From NCBI GenBank assembly GCA_031272005.1, contig JAISUQ010000154.1, positions 1 to 9,658 of the forward strand: a stretch of DNA of 9,658 nt, given 5' to 3'. Origin of the DNA: Coriobacteriales bacterium. Its GTDB lineage: Bacteria > Actinomycetota > Coriobacteriia > Coriobacteriales > UBA8131. Positions within the stretch are counted from its first letter, which is position 1, and every line of letters starts with the position of its first letter. This document shows, one piece after another, positions 5,811 to 9,658 of this stretch. The notes beneath the pieces are model-generated. The model was not told where the DNA came from, searched no databases, and saw only the letters and a program-made list of their open reading frames with translations. The translations under genes were made by a program, and so were the position numbers.

Positions 5811-6428
5811 TCAGGCGTCACCCTGCCATTTCATGTCGCGCAGGATGTAGGCAAAGCTGGGACCGTTGCCGACATCGGGGAGTTTGTGGACCTGGGCGGC
5901 ATCGTAGGAGTTGAGATAATCGCCCAGCACCTCGCCACGCGGCCCTTTGAAGCCTGCGAAGCCGGCATCCGCATCGCCAAACCAGCGGGCCATGCCGCAG
6001 CACTGGGAGACGCACTGGGGCAACTCGCCTTGGGCGGTCTTCTGCTCACAGAGCGTGCACTTCTCCACCACCCGCTCCTCGGCGTTGAGGTAGCGGACGT
6101 TATAGGGGCAGGCCATGACGCAGAACTGGCAGCCGATGCATTTGCTCTTGTCAATTTGCACCGTGCCATCCTCGCGCTTGTGCGAGGCCTCGGTGGGGCA
6201 GACCTTGGTGCACTCCGGGGTGGCACAGTGCTGGCAGCCGACGTTGAGGAAGTACAGCTCAATATCCGGGTAGGCGCCGCTGCCGCCCTCTGTGGGGTTG
6301 GGGCCGATGCGCAGGGTCTTGTTCCAATAGTTGCCAATCGGTACGTTGTTGACCACCTTGCAGGCTACCGAGCAGGCCAGGCAGCCGACACAACGGTCGA
6401 GATCGGTGACAATCGCGTATTGGGTCAT
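5811..6428 (-). CDS. DmsB-like four-[4Fe-4S] electron-transfer subunit (right unit)
   Basis: This 205-residue electron-transfer partner of the right catalytic subunit has sixteen ligand cysteines in four sets: 13/16/19/23, 65/68/73/77, 97/100/103/107 and 124/127/139/143. The spacing is the same as in the left paralogue. An extra Cys144 directly follows the last ligand (QCCGMARW), where the left copy has Gly. The start has GGGAGG five bases upstream and lies 15 bases after the catalytic gene's TAG, so the pair is co-transcribed. It is the last gene of its unit, ending head-on against the LuxR gene with 140 bases between. The first 150 residues are nearly the same as in 373-1029, with about 22 differences by hand count. 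The segment at about 155-185 is shorter and unrelated in sequence. That region probably contacts the specific catalytic or anchor partner. Confidence 0.95.
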   Translation of the reverse strand: MTQYAIVTDLDRCVGCLACSVACKVVNNVPIGNYWNKTLRIGPNPTEGGSGAYPDIELYFLNVGCQHCATPECTKVCPTEASHKREDGTVQIDKSKCIGCQFCVMACPYNVRYLNAEERVVEKCTLCEQKTAQGELPQCVSQCCGMARWFGDADAGFAGFKGPRGEVLGDYLNSYDAAQVHKLPDVGNGPSFAYILRDMKWQGDA

Positions 6429-6433
6429 TGTGT

Positions 6434-6439
6434 CCTCCC
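6434..6439 (-). promoter_or_regulatory. Ribosome binding site of the right B gene
   Basis: GGGAGG on the minus strand, five bases before the ATG at 6428, in the 15-base gap between the right catalytic and B genes. Confidence 0.7.
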
Positions 6440-6443
6440 TTCC

Positions 6444-9400
6444 CTACTCGAACTCGTCCGGTTGGACGCCAGGACCGCCGGGCAACCAGGCACTGAGCCG
6501 CGGGTCGTCGCTGGTATGGATGATCTCGGTACCGTCGTCGCCACAAGGTACGGGATTGCCGAAGGGCGAATTCTCCGCCGTGGCCTTATAAATCTTGACC
6601 GGATAGGTGCGGACGTTGGCCGAGCCGTTGTATTTATCCTGAACGGTGCGGTCCACGATGCAGTTGATGGAGGAGAGCATGAAGCCCTTGTCGCCCTGAG
6701 CCAGCTCCGGATACCACCAGTGATGCTCGCAGTTGATGGTGTTCTCGGGGATGCCGTAGTAGAGGTCCACGGTCTGCCGGACCTTACCCCAGGGGCTCTC
6801 AATCCAAATCCACTCGCCCTGCTCCAGGCCGTATTCGGCAGCTGTGACCGGGTTGATCTCGGTGCGCGGTACCGGCCAGAGCTCGCGGCACCAGGGCAGC
6901 TGGCGATGCTCGGAATGGAAGTAGACCGGGATGCGCCGGCCGGTGATGCAGGTCAGCGGGTACTGCTCATAGGTGGCAGCGTCGGCCACCGGGCCATGCG
7001 GCGGCTCCACATAGTAGGGCAGCGCCTCGCTGGTGAAGCCGGGCAGCAGCTCCGGACCGTCTGTGCCATCCGGGAAGTAGGACTCAATAGCCGTGCACCA
7101 GAACTCATGCTTCATCGTCGGCGTGGGGAAGCCGGGCTTGTTGATGCCCAGCTGTGCCGGTTGCTGATGCGGCGCTGGACGATAGGCCTGGCCGACCTCG
7201 TAACGGCGGTAGGTGCCCCAGTCCTCGGGGTACTCCTCCTTCATGTTCCACCAGCCGTGCTCCTGGAAGGCGTCGACGAACTCCTGCCAGTTGGCAAAAG
7301 GCGCCGAGCCCTGCACGAAGCACTGGATGTTCAGATTCTCAATCTCCAGGTCCACGCCGGGGACATTCTCCAGCCAGGGGTCGTCGCCGTCAAAGGCCGG
7401 CACGCCGAAGTACTTGGAGAGCTCCATGAAGTACAGCGGGTCGGACTTGCACTCGCCCGGCGGCTCCACCGCCTTGACGCAGAGCCCGTAGCCGCCGGAG
7501 GCGCCCTGGGCGATACGGTAGGCGTTGATCTCCGTCCAATGGCAGACCGGCAGCAGGATGTCGGCCGTGGAGGAGGTCGGCGAGTGCCAGAGATTGGCCT
7601 CGAACAGGAAGTCCAGCATGTTCAGGGCTTCGTAGTTGTAGGTGGCGTTGCCCATGTTCATGTGGTCGCCGGAGCCAATCATCCCGCCGTGGATGACATA
7701 GGGCGCTTCGGGCGCCTGATGGGCGGCCTCCATGGCCGCCTCGGCATCGCACCAGACAGCGTACCAGTACAGCAGCGGCAGGCGGTAGTTGCCGGCCATC
7801 TTCAGGAAGAGGTCCGGTGTGGGCAAGAAGGCGTAGGCGGCAAAGGAAGGCAGCATGGCACAGGGGCCGGACTGCTCGGTCCAACCGTTGGTGGCACCGC
7901 GCTGGCCGCCGGGGGTGTCGACGGCGCCAATCATCGCCGCAGCCGTCATGATGGCCCGGCAGTTCTGCGTGGAGTTGGCGGCGTGCTCCACGCCCAGACC
8001 GTAGTTGATCCCGCCGTTGGGCAACCGCGGGTCGTCGCGGGTAGCCCAGTCCAGGCAGGCGTCGGTCAGGGCCTGGGCGTCAATGCCGGTAATCTCGCTG
8101 ACCTTCTCCGGAGTGAATTGCTCCAGATAGTCGGAGAACAGCTGCCAGACCGGATAGCCTTTGAGCGTGCGACCGCCTTTGAGCTTGACGTCGAATTCGC
8201 CGAACAGCGCCGGGTCGATCAGCGGGTCGAAGTCGGATTGGTCGGCAATCCAGCCGGCTGCCTGCTGACCCTTGCGCAGACGCGAGACATCCTGGGTAAA
8301 ACCGCTGGTCTGCTTGGTCCACGTCTCCCCTTCCCAATGGGCGTCCTCGGGGTCGGCCTGCCAGTAGGTCCAGCGCTCGTTGAGCTGATCGTAGACCAGG
8401 TAGCGCTTGGGGTTGCCATCGCCTTCCACCGTCCAGTCGACCATCGACGGGTCGATGTCGGCCTCGGTGAGCAGGCGGGTCTTGTATTCGTAGGGCACCT
8501 TGGTGTTCTGCACCGCTTCGATGTAGCCAGTCGGCTCCATCTCGGGCACGACGATGAACGGGGCGTCGCTCCAGCGTTTGATGAACAGGGTGTCCTCCAG
8601 GCCATTCTCCAAAATCAGGTGGCACCAGCCCAGCGCCAGGGCGTTATCCGTGCCGGGGCGGACGTTCATCCAGTGCTTGGCCGTGCGCCCGAGGTTGTTC
8701 ATGCGCGGGTCGACAGCGATGAAGGCATCCGCCGCCCGGGCTACATCCACCACCATCCGGGCGGAGTCGTCGTAGTTGGAGATGGAGGGGTCCGTGGCCC
8801 ACTGGATGTACTTGGTGGAGTGGTTGATGACCTCGCTCCAGGAATAGGCCTGGACGTTGTCCAGCCGGGAGGCGAAGTGCCGCGGGCCCTTGCAGACCTG
8901 ATAGGCGGCGATGATGTTTGGCGAGCCAAACAACTCCAGCGCCATGCCGGCATCGGACTGCATGCACCACTGGCGGCCGGTGCCGCACCAGGCAAACAGG
9001 GTCTCCGGGCCGTATTTATCACGCAGCTGGATAATGTTGTCGGCGATGGACTGATAGGCTTCATCCCAGCTGATGCGCACCCAACCGGGGTTGGGGTCGC
9101 CCTTGGGGTTGGTGCGCCGCATCGGATACTTGATACGATCGGGATGGTAGGCCACCTGGATGGAAGCCTGTCCCTTGCTGCAGTGATTGCCCATGGTGTT
9201 GTAGCAGTCGTCATCGCCCTCGGTGCGGATGACCTTGCCGTCCTTGACGAAGACCCAGACGCCGCATTCGCTCTTGCCGCAGCCGCGGCAACAGGAGCGA
9301 ATCTTCTGGATGCCTTCGTTGGGGTCTGAGGCCGCAACGTCTTCGGCAAATCCGACTTCTGAGGCTGCTGTGGCAGCCAGGGCTGAGGCAGCGGCTGTTG

Positions 9401-9449
9401 CCGCTGCCAGTTTGGTGAACGACCTTCTGGTCATTGTCAGTTTTGGCAT
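6444..9449 (-). CDS. Tat-exported DmsA-like molybdopterin oxidoreductase, catalytic subunit (right unit)
   Basis: This 1001-residue paralogue of the left catalytic subunit is expected to be a molybdenum terminal reductase exported by the Tat system. It has the twin-arginine motif TRRSFTK at residues 7-13 and an Ala-rich hydrophobic stretch to about 30. The cluster motif is C54-x2-C57-x4-C62, with Cys90 as fourth ligand. YHPDR and WVRISWDEA follow (about 101-131). The predicted molybdenum ligand is Cys186 in QVCKGPRH. The dinucleotide-binding domain starts near 829 (ITGRR, HRQLPWCRELWP). The frame stays open upstream to 9587, but the start at 9449 is preferred. It has AAGGAG seven bases before it and places the Tat motif correctly, whereas the extension would overlap the upstream anchor gene. 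ATG at 9434 (MTRRSF) is a less likely alternative. Segments near residues 300-400 and 650-800 differ strongly from the left copy, which suggests a different substrate. The substrate is unknown. Confidence 0.94.
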   Translation of the reverse strand: MPKLTMTRRSFTKLAAATAAASALAATAASEVGFAEDVAASDPNEGIQKIRSCCRGCGKSECGVWVFVKDGKVIRTEGDDDCYNTMGNHCSKGQASIQVAYHPDRIKYPMRRTNPKGDPNPGWVRISWDEAYQSIADNIIQLRDKYGPETLFAWCGTGRQWCMQSDAGMALELFGSPNIIAAYQVCKGPRHFASRLDNVQAYSWSEVINHSTKYIQWATDPSISNYDDSARMVVDVARAADAFIAVDPRMNNLGRTAKHWMNVRPGTDNALALGWCHLILENGLEDTLFIKRWSDAPFIVVPEMEPTGYIEAVQNTKVPYEYKTRLLTEADIDPSMVDWTVEGDGNPKRYLVYDQLNERWTYWQADPEDAHWEGETWTKQTSGFTQDVSRLRKGQQAAGWIADQSDFDPLIDPALFGEFDVKLKGGRTLKGYPVWQLFSDYLEQFTPEKVSEITGIDAQALTDACLDWATRDDPRLPNGGINYGLGVEHAANSTQNCRAIMTAAAMIGAVDTPGGQRGATNGWTEQSGPCAMLPSFAAYAFLPTPDLFLKMAGNYRLPLLYWYAVWCDAEAAMEAAHQAPEAPYVIHGGMIGSGDHMNMGNATYNYEALNMLDFLFEANLWHSPTSSTADILLPVCHWTEINAYRIAQGASGGYGLCVKAVEPPGECKSDPLYFMELSKYFGVPAFDGDDPWLENVPGVDLEIENLNIQCFVQGSAPFANWQEFVDAFQEHGWWNMKEEYPEDWGTYRRYEVGQAYRPAPHQQPAQLGINKPGFPTPTMKHEFWCTAIESYFPDGTDGPELLPGFTSEALPYYVEPPHGPVADAATYEQYPLTCITGRRIPVYFHSEHRQLPWCRELWPVPRTEINPVTAAEYGLEQGEWIWIESPWGKVRQTVDLYYGIPENTINCEHHWWYPELAQGDKGFMLSSINCIVDRTVQDKYNGSANVRTYPVKIYKATAENSPFGNPVPCGDDGTEIIHTSDDPRLSAWLPGGPGVQPDEFE

Positions 9450-9456
9450 GGTGGTA

Positions 9457-9462
9457 CTCCTT
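9457..9462 (-). promoter_or_regulatory. Ribosome binding site deciding the right catalytic gene's start
   Basis: AAGGAG on the minus strand, seven bases before the ATG at 9449. It argues for that start over the longer open frame, which reaches 9587 inside the anchor gene. It lies in the 28-base gap after the anchor stop. Confidence 0.75.
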
Positions 9463-9477
9463 ATTGCCCGGGGTATC

Positions 9478-9658
9478 CTAGTAGAACACGAATACCGAAT
9501 AGCCCAAAGCGTAGAGCACCATCCTGAAGCACACCGCACCCACCAGAGCGCAGATGGCACCCACACCGGCCAGGCCGGCGAGGGCATTCTTGTCGCGCTT
9601 GGCGGCCAGGAAGGCTACCACCAAAGGCACCACGGCACCGACGATGACCGCGCCACCC
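9478..9658 (-). CDS. DmsC-like membrane anchor subunit (C-terminal part, truncated by window edge)
   Basis: The last 59 residues of an integral membrane protein ending in TAG at 9478-9480. It shows a hydrophobic helix (about GGAVIVGAVVPLVVAFLAA, the first 19 visible residues), then a short basic loop (KRDKN). A second helix (about LAGLAGVGAICALVGAVC) follows, then a tail FRMVLYALGYSVFVFY. A final helix followed by Arg-x-x-x-Tyr-x-x-Gly and an aromatic end is typical of the last segment of DmsC/NrfD-type anchors. It lies 28 bases before the right catalytic gene on the same strand, so co-transcription is likely. It is either the anchor of the right unit in a C-A-B order, or the end of another A-B-C unit lying further right. 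The family assignment rests on this short piece plus the context. Confidence 0.75.
   Translation of the reverse strand, partial: GGAVIVGAVVPLVVAFLAAKRDKNALAGLAGVGAICALVGAVCFRMVLYALGYSVFVFY

Noticed and set aside
5804..5815. CCTGAGGTCAGG palindrome at the right B gene stop
   Set aside because: The five-base arms are separated by only two bases and partly lie in coding sequence. It is too short to distinguish from chance.
5448..9329. A 1293-codon plus-strand open frame opposite the right reductase genes
   Set aside because: It runs antisense to two genes with clear family motifs, begins inside the LuxR gene in another frame, and its translation is a low-complexity Val/Gly/Ala/His-rich sequence with no domain. 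GC-rich genes that avoid TTA, CTA and TCA codons routinely leave such frames open on the other strand.
9450..9587. N-terminal extension of the right catalytic subunit to the upstream ATG at 9587
   Set aside because: It would add 46 residues in front of the twin-arginine signal and overlap the anchor gene's coding end. A good ribosome site directly precedes the ATG at 9449.
1..9658. CRISPR arrays, tRNA or rRNA genes, insertion sequences and attachment sites
   Set aside because: I looked for regularly spaced repeats, cloverleaf-like or rRNA sequence and transposase motifs on both strands and saw none. The window is nearly filled by the seven respiratory and regulatory genes.

Overview
The window looks like an anaerobic-respiration locus from a gut-type actinobacterium of class Coriobacteriia, most likely family Eggerthellaceae (Eggerthella, Gordonibacter, Adlercreutzia or Slackia relatives). 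This is an inference from four things: GC-rich coding sequence; Tat-exported molybdoenzymes of a type these bacteria carry in many paralogous copies; matching four-cluster ferredoxin subunits; and a LuxR-type regulator fused to a polytopic membrane domain, an architecture abundant in that family. No rRNA or other phylogenetic marker is present, so the genus cannot be fixed.

Layout, left to right. (1) On the minus strand, reading from 3967 down to the left edge, is a complete A-B-C unit: a Tat-exported molybdopterin catalytic subunit (1031-3967), a four-[4Fe-4S] electron-transfer subunit (373-1029) and the start of a membrane anchor/quinol-oxidising subunit (cut off at position 1). A and B are separated by one base. 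B and C are separated by 112 bases that hold strong hairpins and a possible 11-codon leader ORF whose stop overlaps the start of C. (2) A 233-base divergent promoter region (3968-4200) carries several dyads and direct repeats. (3) On the plus strand at 4201-5670 is a membrane-anchored LuxR-family regulator. (4) A 140-base convergent intergenic region (5671-5810) contains a REP-like palindrome and a second large stem-loop. (5) On the minus strand, reading from the right edge down to 5811, is a second reductase unit: the C-terminal end of an anchor subunit (9478-9658), then a second catalytic subunit (6444-9449), then a second electron-transfer subunit (5811-6428). The anchor lies 28 bases upstream of this catalytic gene, so the visible order is C-A-B rather than A-B-C.

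Expected working: the anchor oxidises menaquinol in the membrane, electrons pass through the four iron-sulfur clusters of the B subunit and one in the A subunit, and the molybdenum cofactor of the A subunit reduces a terminal acceptor outside the cytoplasmic membrane. The acceptor cannot be read from the sequence. Both A subunits are only broadly DmsA-like. They carry a Cys, not the Ser of true DMSO reductases, where the molybdenum ligand is expected, and an unusual C-x2-C-x4-C cluster motif. The name 'DMSO reductase' should therefore be read as a family label, not a substrate assignment. The LuxR protein is well placed to sense an acceptor at the membrane and switch on the divergent A-B-C unit, and possibly the second unit. 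No Tat-substrate chaperone (DmsD/TorD type) or molybdenum cofactor gene is visible in the window.
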